From CAYPLH01 sp964411505 (GTDB taxonomy: Bacteria; Bacillota; Clostridia; CAYPLH01; DUMO01): a stretch of 27,467 nt of DNA. The DNA lies in assembly GCA_964411505.1 (NCBI GenBank), contig CAYPLH010000052.1, forward strand, positions 1-27,467, read 5' to 3'. The translations under genes and the position numbers were made by a program. Under the pieces are notes generated by a model. It was not told the origin of the DNA. It made no database searches and worked only from the letters and a program-made list of their open reading frames with translations. Positions 16,311 to 25,200 of the stretch are shown here, one piece after another. Each line of letters starts with the position of its first letter. Position 1 is the first letter of the stretch.

Positions 16311-18227
16311 TTAATTACACATTTTTTTGATAAGTTCTAAAAAATCGTCCAAATAATTTTCATATACTTCCCGCGGAGAGCAACTGTTTTTATCGCAGAG
16401 GTAGGCGGCTACACCCACCACTTCTCCCATCATTCCGGTGCAGCGCTGCACCCTTACCGTACCTAAGGCTATATGTGTAACACTGATGTTGCGTCCTGCC
16501 ATAAACAAGTTGGGGATATTCCTCGAATAGAGGCATCTGTATGGAAAAGTATAAACATCATTCTGTTTGTATTTATGTTCGGCGTAGGCGATAAACTCCA
16601 TTCCGGGAAATCTTTTGGAATTTTCGGGATGAGGATAATGCAGGTCGATTCCCCATGTTGTCGTTACAACCGCGTCGGGATATGCAATTTTTTTTACTAC
16701 GTCATCTTCGGTTAAAATAATGTCGCCCAATAATCTGAAAGATTCTCTCTTTCCTGCAATATGTTGTACCTCAGATAATCTTCGTTTTCCGAACTGTTCT
16801 GTTTTATAGGTTTTCAGAAACGCCCAGTTGCTGTAAATCGCGCAGAAGTTTAAATCCCTTATTTCTTCCGCCTGATGCACCGTATGCAGGTTGCCGAAAC
16901 CGCTTTCCCAATCCCACTGCGAGTTTACAATCGGAAAATGATAATCTTCCGTCAGCTTAAACATCCACGGCTGAACAGGAAAGGCGGAAATCGTATCGTC
17001 CATAGCCGTTCTCCATTGATTTGACGAACCCATGACCAAATTATCCTCTTTTACGGGTGCAGAAGACTCGCCTGTTTCTGCTTTGCTCTCTCTTCCGTAT
17101 CGGTGATCTGCTCCGGCTAATCTACCCACAGTAGCATCGCCTGTGCAGTCGGCAAACAAGTCGCCTGTGAATGAGTATTCTTCCAGCGTCAATACGTTCA
17201 TCGCCGTTACACCGCTGATTTTTCCATTTTGGAGCTGCACTCCGTTGACATGCAGGTTTGTAAAGAGCTTTATATTTTGTTCGTTCTTTACCATCTTCTC
17301 CTTTGTTTCATCACGGTACAGATAAGCCGGTCCACCCACGCCGGCTTCGTAATTATCCATTTCGCGTACAATTCTGCCTAATGAAGTGTATTTGTTTCTA
17401 AAAGTGCTTCCATCCATCGAAACTCTTACTTCCGAACTACTGTTTCCTCCAAGTACCGGTCTGTTCTGTATCAGTGCGACTTTCACACCTAAGCGAGCCG
17501 CCTGTACTGCCGCCGACACTCCGGCAACTCCTCCGCCTATAACTACCAAACCATAATGTCCACTGTATTGAGGCTCTTTGATTTTGAGCGCTTGTTTCCG
17601 TATGGTTTCCAAACTCTTCAAGTCGTCGGGCAGTTCGATTTCCTTTTGAGAGAAACAGATAACGTCGCATCTTCCGGCAAAACCGGTTAAGTCCTGCAAC
17701 GACAGCTTTACTTGCGTATTTTTAATAGAAACTTTACCTCCGTACACCCAATGCCAATGTTTTATTTTGTCGGAACCGAAAACTCCTCCCACAGGAACAT
17801 TGTTTATCAGCACCTGAAACTTACCCGGACCTGCATCGGTATTTGTCGGCGCCCAGTCTTTCGTCCTCACCCAGAAATGATATTCTCCCGTTTTTTGAAA
17901 TGTTATAGTTGTTTCCGCGTTGGCAACAGGCTTGCCTAATCCGTGAGCCAATAAATAGGGAGAGCCCATCTCGTCTATAAATTGGCTTTCGTGCGTCCAG
18001 CCGCCTTTTTTCTGAAACAGTTCGGTTTCAACCCATATCAATTCTTCTTTCGGAATATTTTCTATATAAACCGGACGATTTGAGTTTAATAAGGCGCTGA
18101 ACAGATGTACGTTTGTTAGTTGATCTCCGTTTTCTGTCTGAGGATATTCATAAACATCCGCAAATTGAGCATAAGCCACGTTAGACAAGACAAACAGCGC
18201 GAAAATATTAATTAATATTCTTTTCAT
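16311..18227 (-). CDS. Exported FAD-dependent oxidoreductase with fused DUF4623-type leader
   Basis: A 638-residue protein. Residues 1-59 (signal peptide to about AYA, then FADVYEYPQTENGDQL and RPVYIENIP) match the 18282-19397 protein at 43 of 59 positions and resemble the DUF4623-like neighbours. From LIWVETE (63) an accessory beta-sandwich runs to about 195 (MGSPYLLAHGLGKPV, EYHFWVRTKDW). This front domain is common in secreted members of the FAD_oxidored family (PF12831). The FAD-binding region begins VVIGGGVAGVSAAVQAARLG (228-247), then VLGGNSSSEVRVSMDG, and later DLFADCTGDATVGRLAGADH. The end NLFMAGRNISVTHIALGTVR ... GMMGEVVGVAA is intact. The substrate of this family is unknown; oxidation of a sugar hydroxyl is a reasonable guess. 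No metal or heme motif seen. Confidence 0.85.
   Translation of the reverse strand: MKRILINIFALFVLSNVAYAQFADVYEYPQTENGDQLTNVHLFSALLNSNRPVYIENIPKEELIWVETELFQKKGGWTHESQFIDEMGSPYLLAHGLGKPVANAETTITFQKTGEYHFWVRTKDWAPTNTDAGPGKFQVLINNVPVGGVFGSDKIKHWHWVYGGKVSIKNTQVKLSLQDLTGFAGRCDVICFSQKEIELPDDLKSLETIRKQALKIKEPQYSGHYGLVVIGGGVAGVSAAVQAARLGVKVALIQNRPVLGGNSSSEVRVSMDGSTFRNKYTSLGRIVREMDNYEAGVGGPAYLYRDETKEKMVKNEQNIKLFTNLHVNGVQLQNGKISGVTAMNVLTLEEYSFTGDLFADCTGDATVGRLAGADHRYGRESKAETGESSAPVKEDNLVMGSSNQWRTAMDDTISAFPVQPWMFKLTEDYHFPIVNSQWDWESGFGNLHTVHQAEEIRDLNFCAIYSNWAFLKTYKTEQFGKRRLSEVQHIAGKRESFRLLGDIILTEDDVVKKIAYPDAVVTTTWGIDLHYPHPENSKRFPGMEFIAYAEHKYKQNDVYTFPYRCLYSRNIPNLFMAGRNISVTHIALGTVRVQRCTGMMGEVVGVAAYLCDKNSCSPREVYENYLDDFLELIKKMCN
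18052..18227 (-). repeat. Shared 5' gene-end module, copy in the FAD oxidoreductase gene
   Basis: These 176 nt (start codon through codon 59) align without gaps to 19222-19397, including the stretch TTCTATATAAACCGGACGATTTGA on the plus strand apart from single changes. Homology stops abruptly at the ENIP/EDIP position in both genes. See the finding on leader swapping. Confidence 0.85.
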
Positions 18228-18281
18228 CAGAGCTTTTATTTACATATTACTTTAATATCAGATTATTAGGACACATCACCT

Positions 18282-19215
18282 CTACATATCTTTTAACCCG
18301 ACCAACCTAACATCTTTTACGCTGAAAACAACATCCTGCCCTCGCATTGAAGAATACAGGTCGAAACCAGAAATAACCGCGTTGTCGTAACTCAATCCCG
18401 CAGGCGGAGCCGGAAGCATGTCGATAAACTTGCCGTAGTCTATCGTAATTTCCTGCCACTCGCTTGTGAGCTGAGGTATTCCTGCGAGTTTTCCTCTTAT
18501 AAGCCTCCGTTCGGAAGGGTCATTGCCTACCTTAGCCGAACTCGACCAATATACCGGATTTGTACTGCCGGGGTTTGCCAAATTTTCATAAAAGAATACC
18601 CCGACAAGATCTGCCCTTACTTTCTGATTATTACTGTCCCAAAACACATACCTCAAATCGCAGGTTATGTAGATATTCTTGCTCGAACTTGTTTTGTGCG
18701 CGTAATCCAGCTTGGCATAAAATTTTACTTGAATGTTTTTATTGAATTCTCCAATCGTAAAATCCCTTTTAAACGCCCAATTGCCGGAATTACTTTTTCC
18801 CCAGTTTGAGAAAACCAAGCCTACTTCCCGCAGATAAGCTAAGGAATCTGCACTTGTATAACCGCTTGCCAAACTCACGAACTGAAACTCTATCGGATCA
18901 TCAGGATTCTCGCGTTTGGGATTAAAGGCAAATCCGGTTTTCCGTGTGTTATTCGGATAGTCGTATATATATTCATGCCCGTCGCAATTTATCGAAACCA
19001 AATGTACGGACGGAGCCGACCTGTCCGATGCGGCAATGCTTCCACCTTCCAAACATGCGTAGGTTTCGTTTACATACGAAGGCTTTCCGGAAATCAATTC
19101 ACTCAAATCGCTTACGGCGCACAACGAAGGCTGTCTTCCTCTGTCGTGCGAGTTCATGTGGGTATAATTCTTTTTTATTAACCGCTGATTCCAAATCAAA
19201 TCAACCGCATCTTTC
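18282..19215 (-). repeat. Tandem gene duplication, copy 2
   Basis: This stretch repeats 19440-20377 with only scattered changes. Bases 18925-19043 are identical to 20086-20204 over 119 nt. Homology ends near the LIWNQR codons, where the two genes have unrelated 5' ends. Confidence 0.9.
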
Positions 19216-19397
19216 TGTTTTGGAATATCTTCTATATAAACCGGACGATTTGAATTTAATAATGAGCTATACAAATGTACGTTTATAAGTTGATCCCCTT
19301 TTTCTGTCGGAGGATATTCATAAACATCCACAAATTGGGCATAGCTCGGATTAAACAAAGCCAATAGCGTGAGAATATTAATTAATGCTTTTTTCAT
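18282..19397 (-). CDS. Secreted protein of unknown family, chimeric copy (DUF4623-type leader)
   Basis: A 371-residue protein. Residues 1-59 are the shared leader (signal peptide to about SYA, then FVDVYEYPPTEKGDQL and RPVYIEDIP). From VDLIWNQR (65) to the end it is almost identical to the lipoprotein at 19440-20477. The body has no motif I recognise. It is beta-rich, with conserved-looking segments NYTHMNSHD, INCDGHEYIYDYPNN, FQFVSLASGY, TCDLRYVFWDSNNQKV and a closing GFDLYSSMRGQDVVFSVKDV. The ending resembles the last strands of jelly-roll carbohydrate-binding domains, so glycan binding is possible. It lacks a lipobox and a T9SS tail, so it is predicted to be periplasmic, unlike its copy. 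Confidence 0.8.
   Translation of the reverse strand: MKKALINILTLLALFNPSYAQFVDVYEYPPTEKGDQLINVHLYSSLLNSNRPVYIEDIPKQKDAVDLIWNQRLIKKNYTHMNSHDRGRQPSLCAVSDLSELISGKPSYVNETYACLEGGSIAASDRSAPSVHLVSINCDGHEYIYDYPNNTRKTGFAFNPKRENPDDPIEFQFVSLASGYTSADSLAYLREVGLVFSNWGKSNSGNWAFKRDFTIGEFNKNIQVKFYAKLDYAHKTSSSKNIYITCDLRYVFWDSNNQKVRADLVGVFFYENLANPGSTNPVYWSSSAKVGNDPSERRLIRGKLAGIPQLTSEWQEITIDYGKFIDMLPAPPAGLSYDNAVISGFDLYSSMRGQDVVFSVKDVRLVGLKDM
19222..19397 (-). repeat. Shared 5' gene-end module, copy in the 18282-19397 gene
   Basis: Gapless 176-nt partner of 18052-18227, covering the start codon and the first 58 to 59 codons. Confidence 0.85.
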
Positions 19398-19439
19398 TCG
19401 CGTTTGATTTTTTGATACCGTCTCTTGGTGAGAAAATTT

Positions 19440-20377
19440 TTAATTGGATTTCTCCTTAAACCCGACTAACCTGACGTCTTTTACACTGAAAACGACATCT
19501 TGCCCCCGCATTGAAGAATACAGGTCGAAACCGGAAATAACCGCGTTGTCGTAACTCAATCCCGTAGGCGGAGCCGGAAGCATGTCGATAAACTTGCCAT
19601 AGTTTATCGTAATCTCTCTCCACTCGCTGCTGAGCTGAGTTACTCCGTTAAGTTTCCCTCGGATAAGTCTCCGTTCGGAAGGATCGTTGCCGACCATAGC
19701 CGAACTCGACCAAAATATAGGATTCGTGCTGTTGGGGTCTGCCAGATTTTCGTAAAAGAATACTCCGACAAGATCCGCCCTTACTTTCTGATTATTGCTG
19801 TTCCAAAACACATATCTCAAATCACAGGTTATGTAGATACTTTTATCGGGACTTTTATTCACATAATCTAACTTGGCGAAAAATTTTACTTGAATGTTTT
19901 TATTGAATTCTCCTATCGTAAAATCCCTTTTAAACGCCCAATTGCCGGAATTACTTTTCCCCCAGTTTGAAAAAACGAATCCTACTTCCCGCAGATAAGC
20001 TAAGGAATCTGAACTTGTATAACCGCTTGCCAAACTCACGAACTGAAACTCTATCGGGTCATCAGGATTCTCACGTTTGGGATTGAAGGCAAATCCGGTT
20101 TTCCGTGTGTTATTCGGATAGTCGTATATATATTCATGCCCGTCGCAATTTATCGAAACCAAATGTACGGACGGAGCCGACCTGTCCGATGCGGCAATGC
20201 TTCCGCCTTCCAAGCAGGTGTATGTTTCGTTTACATACGAAGGCTTTCCGGAAATTAATTCGCTCAAATCGCTTACGGCGCACAACGACGGCTGCCTTCC
20301 TTTGTCGTGCGAGTTCATGTGGGTATAATTTTTCTTTATTACCCGCTGGTTCCAAATCAAATCAATCGTATCTTGAT
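19440..20377 (-). repeat. Tandem gene duplication, copy 1
   Basis: Partner of 18282-19215. This is the copy with a lipoprotein signal and is the likelier ancestral form, because its 5' end fits its place behind susD. Confidence 0.9.
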
Positions 20378-20477
20378 TAACTTTTGGCACATCGGGAATT
20401 TGCTTGATGTCGCCGCTTTCATTGCATCCTGCAAAAACAGCAAGCATGATAACAAATAGGATGACGTTTATTTTCAT
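19440..20477 (-). CDS. SusD-adjacent lipoprotein of unknown family
   Basis: A 345-residue lipoprotein: the signal peptide MKINVILFVIMLAVFAGC places the lipidated Cys at 18, followed by NESGD, whose acidic residues fit surface export in Bacteroidota. The body from IDLIWNQR (38) onward is near-identical to the next gene's product. No enzyme motif is visible. Beta-rich sequence and a C-terminal GFDLYSSMRGQDVVFSVKDV suggest a jelly-roll or concanavalin-like binding domain. Its position directly behind susD (31 nt) is where SusE/SusF-type surface glycan-binding proteins are normally found, so a surface glycan-binding role is the best inference. Confidence in the gene and localisation is high; in the function low. 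Confidence 0.85.
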   Translation of the reverse strand: MKINVILFVIMLAVFAGCNESGDIKQIPDVPKVNQDTIDLIWNQRVIKKNYTHMNSHDKGRQPSLCAVSDLSELISGKPSYVNETYTCLEGGSIAASDRSAPSVHLVSINCDGHEYIYDYPNNTRKTGFAFNPKRENPDDPIEFQFVSLASGYTSSDSLAYLREVGFVFSNWGKSNSGNWAFKRDFTIGEFNKNIQVKFFAKLDYVNKSPDKSIYITCDLRYVFWNSNNQKVRADLVGVFFYENLADPNSTNPIFWSSSAMVGNDPSERRLIRGKLNGVTQLSSEWREITINYGKFIDMLPAPPTGLSYDNAVISGFDLYSSMRGQDVVFSVKDVRLVGFKEKSN

Positions 20478-20508
20478 AAAAGACTTTTTGATGGAAACTA
20501 TATTATGT

Positions 20509-22197
20509 TTAATAGCCCTCGTTTTGTATTAAATTACTATTTACATTGGTTTCTATTTGAGGTATTGGCCACAGATAATTTTTTGCCGTATCAAAAAGCC
20601 GCACCTCTATAACCCTCATGTCAGCTTTGTTCGTTACATTATCGTAACTTGGACTTCCATTTTCATCAATCTCCGGAGCATTTGCCAACAGCCCTTTGGA
20701 AATTCTTCCCAGCAAATTTCCCGGCAGTACTTTTTCCGCGATTTTCCAGCGTCTTATATCATACAGCCTCTTTCCTTCGAGAGCCAATTCAATTTTTCTT
20801 TCCGTCCTTACAATGGTACGAAGTTGAGCCTGACTAAGTCCGGCGTTTTCATCAACCGTGGGCATACCTGCTCTGCCCCTGATAGCATTAATGGCGTCAT
20901 ATACCGACTTATCGATATCATTTGCTTCTATCTTGGCTTCCGCATAGGTAAGCAGTACCTCGCCATATCTTAACAATAAGAATGCAGTGTTACTTCTATC
21001 AAGATACTCCGGATCTTCCAGATTAGTGTATTTTTTCCAGCAATAACCTGAAAATGTAGCATAAGGATTGGTAGCATCTTGATTTGCAACCCGCCTTGCC
21101 GGTGTAACGTTATAATTCCAACATAGCAAACTGTCTTTATGAGATTCAAACTGAAATCCGGCAAATATCATCCCGGGTACAACACAAGTTTCATACATTC
21201 TCGGATCACGGTTTTCGAACGGTTTCAGTGGATTATAAAGCGGAGATTGATCTATGGGCAGTCCGTCGGTACACAGATAAGAATCGATTAACGCCTGATT
21301 TGGCACCTTTGAACTGTAACCTCTCCCCATACGGGTATTAACACCTCCTGGGAATGAGTGGTTTCGGGTTCCTTTTAAGAAACTAATCTGAAATATTATT
21401 TCTTTGGATACATCCTGTTTGCTTTTAATATAAAGATTTTCGTAAGTGCTTTCCAACTGATAAACTCCCAATTCCATTACTCGTTTTGCCGCATCGGTAG
21501 CAATATCCCATTTCCCTGCATACAGAGCTACGTTAGCTTTCAGCGCTAAAGCTGCGCCTTTTGCGGCTTTTCCTATATCGCCCGAAGCAGTATATTTCAG
21601 AGGCAGTATTTCGGAACATTCTTCCAATTCCTTCAAAAGAAATTCATAGATTACTTCTTTTGAAGTTTTAGCTATATAGGCTTCATCTAAATCCAACAAG
21701 GTAGTTACAAGAGGAACATCCCCGAACATTTCGATCAAATGATGATACCAATATGCCCGTAAAAATCTCGCTTGAGCTATATTTTGATCTACTCTCTCCT
21801 GATCCTTGATATTTTCAAGTCTATTCACATTCTGAATAATAAAATTACATCGTTGTATGCCATCATACATCGTTGTCCACATATTTCCCAAAACCCAATT
21901 ATTAGGATCTACCTTACCATTTCCCAACTCTTGCCACTGTGCATCGGCACGTTCCCAGGCAATATCGGTGGTGCAATCCAGCATTATTTCGAAAGGCAGA
22001 CTGTAGCCTCCGTGTCCTGCCCATAATCTTTGGTAAACGCCTACTACCGCCAGCTCCAATTCTGCTTCCGATTTCAAAAACGTAGAGCTTGCAGGCTTAT
22101 CGATCGGATATTTGGTCAAATAGTCCTCAGAGCAGGAATTTAAACCGATTACCAAAATTAACATTGATAAAATAACAATAAATTTATTTGTTTTCAT
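20509..22197 (-). CDS. SusD/RagB family surface glycan-binding lipoprotein
   Basis: The frame is open to 22215, but the start at 22197 is chosen because it begins a proper lipoprotein signal (MKTNKFIVILSMLILVIGLN, then SC with Cys22 followed by SED). The product has 562 residues, typical for SusD. Recognisable segments are AELELAVVGVYQRLW near the N-terminus, the TPR-like helices with QARFLRAYWYHHLIEMFGDVPL, FLLLRYGEVLLTYAEAK, INAIRGRAGMP, and RTERKIELALEGKRLYDIRRW, all hallmarks of the family. It caps the SusC transporter on the cell surface and binds the oligosaccharide before import. It starts 17 nt after the susC stop, so the two are translated from one transcript. Confidence 0.97.
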   Translation of the reverse strand: MKTNKFIVILSMLILVIGLNSCSEDYLTKYPIDKPASSTFLKSEAELELAVVGVYQRLWAGHGGYSLPFEIMLDCTTDIAWERADAQWQELGNGKVDPNNWVLGNMWTTMYDGIQRCNFIIQNVNRLENIKDQERVDQNIAQARFLRAYWYHHLIEMFGDVPLVTTLLDLDEAYIAKTSKEVIYEFLLKELEECSEILPLKYTASGDIGKAAKGAALALKANVALYAGKWDIATDAAKRVMELGVYQLESTYENLYIKSKQDVSKEIIFQISFLKGTRNHSFPGGVNTRMGRGYSSKVPNQALIDSYLCTDGLPIDQSPLYNPLKPFENRDPRMYETCVVPGMIFAGFQFESHKDSLLCWNYNVTPARRVANQDATNPYATFSGYCWKKYTNLEDPEYLDRSNTAFLLLRYGEVLLTYAEAKIEANDIDKSVYDAINAIRGRAGMPTVDENAGLSQAQLRTIVRTERKIELALEGKRLYDIRRWKIAEKVLPGNLLGRISKGLLANAPEIDENGSPSYDNVTNKADMRVIEVRLFDTAKNYLWPIPQIETNVNSNLIQNEGY

Positions 22198-22214
22198 GAT
22201 TTTGTATATTAGCA

Positions 22215-25200
22215 TTAAAATTTAACATCTAAACCGATTGAGAAAGTCCGCACTTGCGGATAGTAAACCCCCTCTCCAACAGGAGCTTCTACGTCGAAAC
22301 CATCCCAGAAGCTATCAAACGAGAATAAATTTTGTCCACTGATATAAAATCTTAGATTCTGAATATCCAACCTGTTTACAAGTTTTTTAGGCAGTGAATA
22401 TCCAAGTTGGACGTTTTTAACTCTTAAATAAGCGGCATTTTTCATCCAGAATGTAGAATGCTTTTCGTTGTTCGGTTCGTTAAACGCCAAGCGAGGGAAT
22501 GCGGCGTTCGGGTTTTCATCTGTCCAATAATCTTTATGAGATTCCTGAGCGGTGCCACCCAGATAAAAAGGCATTACCGATGCAGCGTATAAGTAGCCGT
22601 CCGCTTTGCCGACTCCCTGCAACAACATGCTGAAATCAAAGTTTTTCCATGATAAATTAGTTGTCAAACCAAAAGTGTATCTCGGAATTGTGTTTCCTAC
22701 AATCACTTTATCGTCGTCGTTAATGACCCCATCACCCGCATCAGGAATTCCATCGCCATCGGTATCGACAGTCAATTGATCTTTGTACATTATATCCCCC
22801 AAGCTGTAATTTCCGTACTGTTTCGCATGATTATCAATTTGATCCTGACTTGTGAAATAGCCTTCCGCTTCCAGCGCATAGATTGAATTCATCGAATAAC
22901 CTTCGTGGTTGACAACCAAACCTGAGCTGTTAATTCCTTTTAAATCAAGTATTTTATTCTTAACATCCGAAAGGTTGAATCCAAAATTATATGAAAAATC
23001 ATTTATCCTATCTCCATAATTCAATGAAAACTCCCAGCCTTTATTCTCTACCTTTCCTGCGTTTTGATAAGGCGCCGTCAAGCCTATGATTTTAGGAACG
23101 TCTAATCGCAGCAGGATTCCATCCGTATGTTTGACATAATAATCGAAAGTTATTTGAAGTTTTTTCATCAGGGTAACATCCAAGCCTACATTGGTCATTT
23201 CGGTACGCTCCCACGATATGATGTTATTTGCCATCTCGGTTAAAGCAGCACCACTGTACACTGCTGCGTTGAATATGTAAGGCAGTGATAGATTAATAAA
23301 AGAATCGAAAGGATATGTTCCTATATTCTGATTTCCCAACTGTCCCCAAGACGCTCTTAATTTAAAGTTTGTAAATACACTTCTAAATGGAATCCAGAAA
23401 GATTCTTCAGATACTCTCCAACCTGCGGAAAAAGAAGGGAACAACCCCCATTTATGTCCAGTATAAAACCGGGAAGAGCCGTCGTAACGAAGATTAGCTT
23501 CAAACAGATAGCGTTCGTTATAATCGTAATTAACCCGTCCGAAAAAAGATCTGAGCGCCCAATCCGAGCCTGATCCGGCAGATTTTTGTTCATCGGTACT
23601 TCCGGCATCCAACACATCATAACCGGGCAAATCAAAACCTCTACGGGAACCGGAAAACCATCTTTCCCAATAATCTTCTTGCTGCCAACCGCCTAAAACT
23701 TTTACTCCGTGAGCGCCAAACCGATTTTCAAAATTTAATGTCACCCTAACGTCGTTCTGTTTATACCGGGTCGTTTTGTGCCCAAGCTCTGTTTGTGAAG
23801 GTACTTCGTAGGCTACCGATTCGTCGGGATAATAGGATATAATCTCCGTACGATAACCTTTGTAGTGCTGTTCCCAGAAATGGGGCGAATAGGCAAAACT
23901 CAAATTCAAGTTATCCGTAAACTTATAGATAACTCCCAAATTCAGTTTAACCGAAGGCGTAACATATTCCAGATAACCACTGCTGTTAGTCATTGCGACA
24001 GGATTATTTCCCTGCCAGCCATAACCGTATTTTCCATTTGTATAAATCGCCGGCTGTGTTGCGGGCATGCGGTTCATCCATTGAATGACGCTCGAAACTC
24101 CCGAACCCGGTTCATTTTTCTGCATTTGGCGGAGCAAAAAATCCATTTTAAAGAACAATTTATCCGACAATTCCACATCTGAGTTCAATTTGAGAGAGTA
24201 TCTCTTAAAATCCGTATTTTTAATTAAGCCCTTTTGGTCATAATATCCGAAAGATGCCAGAAATTTAACTCTGTCCGCACCAACATGGACGTTTACTGAG
24301 TGATTTTGTGTAAAACCATTTTCAGTATAAATCAGTTTTTGCCAGTTGACATCAGGATAATTATCAGGATCCGTTGCATGCAGGTTTACATAGTCGCTTA
24401 CCATATCGGGATCGAATACCGGAGATTTTCCTGTGTTTATATAGGCGATATTCATTAAACGCATGTGATCTTGTGCGTTAACCATATCTCGCAAATCTGT
24501 CGGTTGATGGATACCCGCATATCCGGAATAGTCAACCACAAAGCCTTTTTCCGACATACGCTTTGTTGTTACTAGAATTACTCCATTTGCAGCCCGCGAG
24601 CCGTATATAGATGAAGATGCCGCATCTTTTAAAACACTGATGCTTTCTATTGTTTTCGGATCTATATTTTCCATAGAGCCTTCAACACCGTCAATAAGTA
24701 CCAAAGGATTGGAATCTCCCAACGTACCGATACCTCGGATACGAATACCTCCGCCGTCGCCTCCCGGTTGTCCTGAGCGTTGAGTTATAGTAACTCCTGG
24801 TAATGCTCCTTGCAATGCCATAGAGGTCTGCCCAACCAATCTTTTTGACAGTTCACTACCACCAATAGAAACAACAGAGCCTGTAAGGTTCAGTTTCTTA
24901 ACCGTCCCATACCCAATCACCACCACTTCATCTAACATCCTTTCATCCTCCTGAAGTATAATCCGAAGGGTTGTACGTGCATTTACTTCAACTTCTTGCG
25001 TTTTATAACCTATATACGACACGGTCAATACCGCATCCGGTAAAGCCGTTAGAGAAAACTGTCCTGCAACATCTGTAATGGTACCGGATGTCGTTCCGTT
25101 GATCTTGACGGAAGCGCCGATTACAGGTTCTCCATTGGAAGTAGTTATCGTACCGGATATTTGTTGTAATGCAATTTTCTCGGTGTCCTCACTTTTTGGC

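Noticed and set aside
18052..20477. CRISPR or short tandem array suggested by repeated sequence
   Set aside because: The repeats are long coding duplications, not short regularly spaced units.
22198..22215. susD start overlapping the susC stop
   Set aside because: The Met at 22197 begins the lipoprotein signal directly; six extra residues upstream are not needed.
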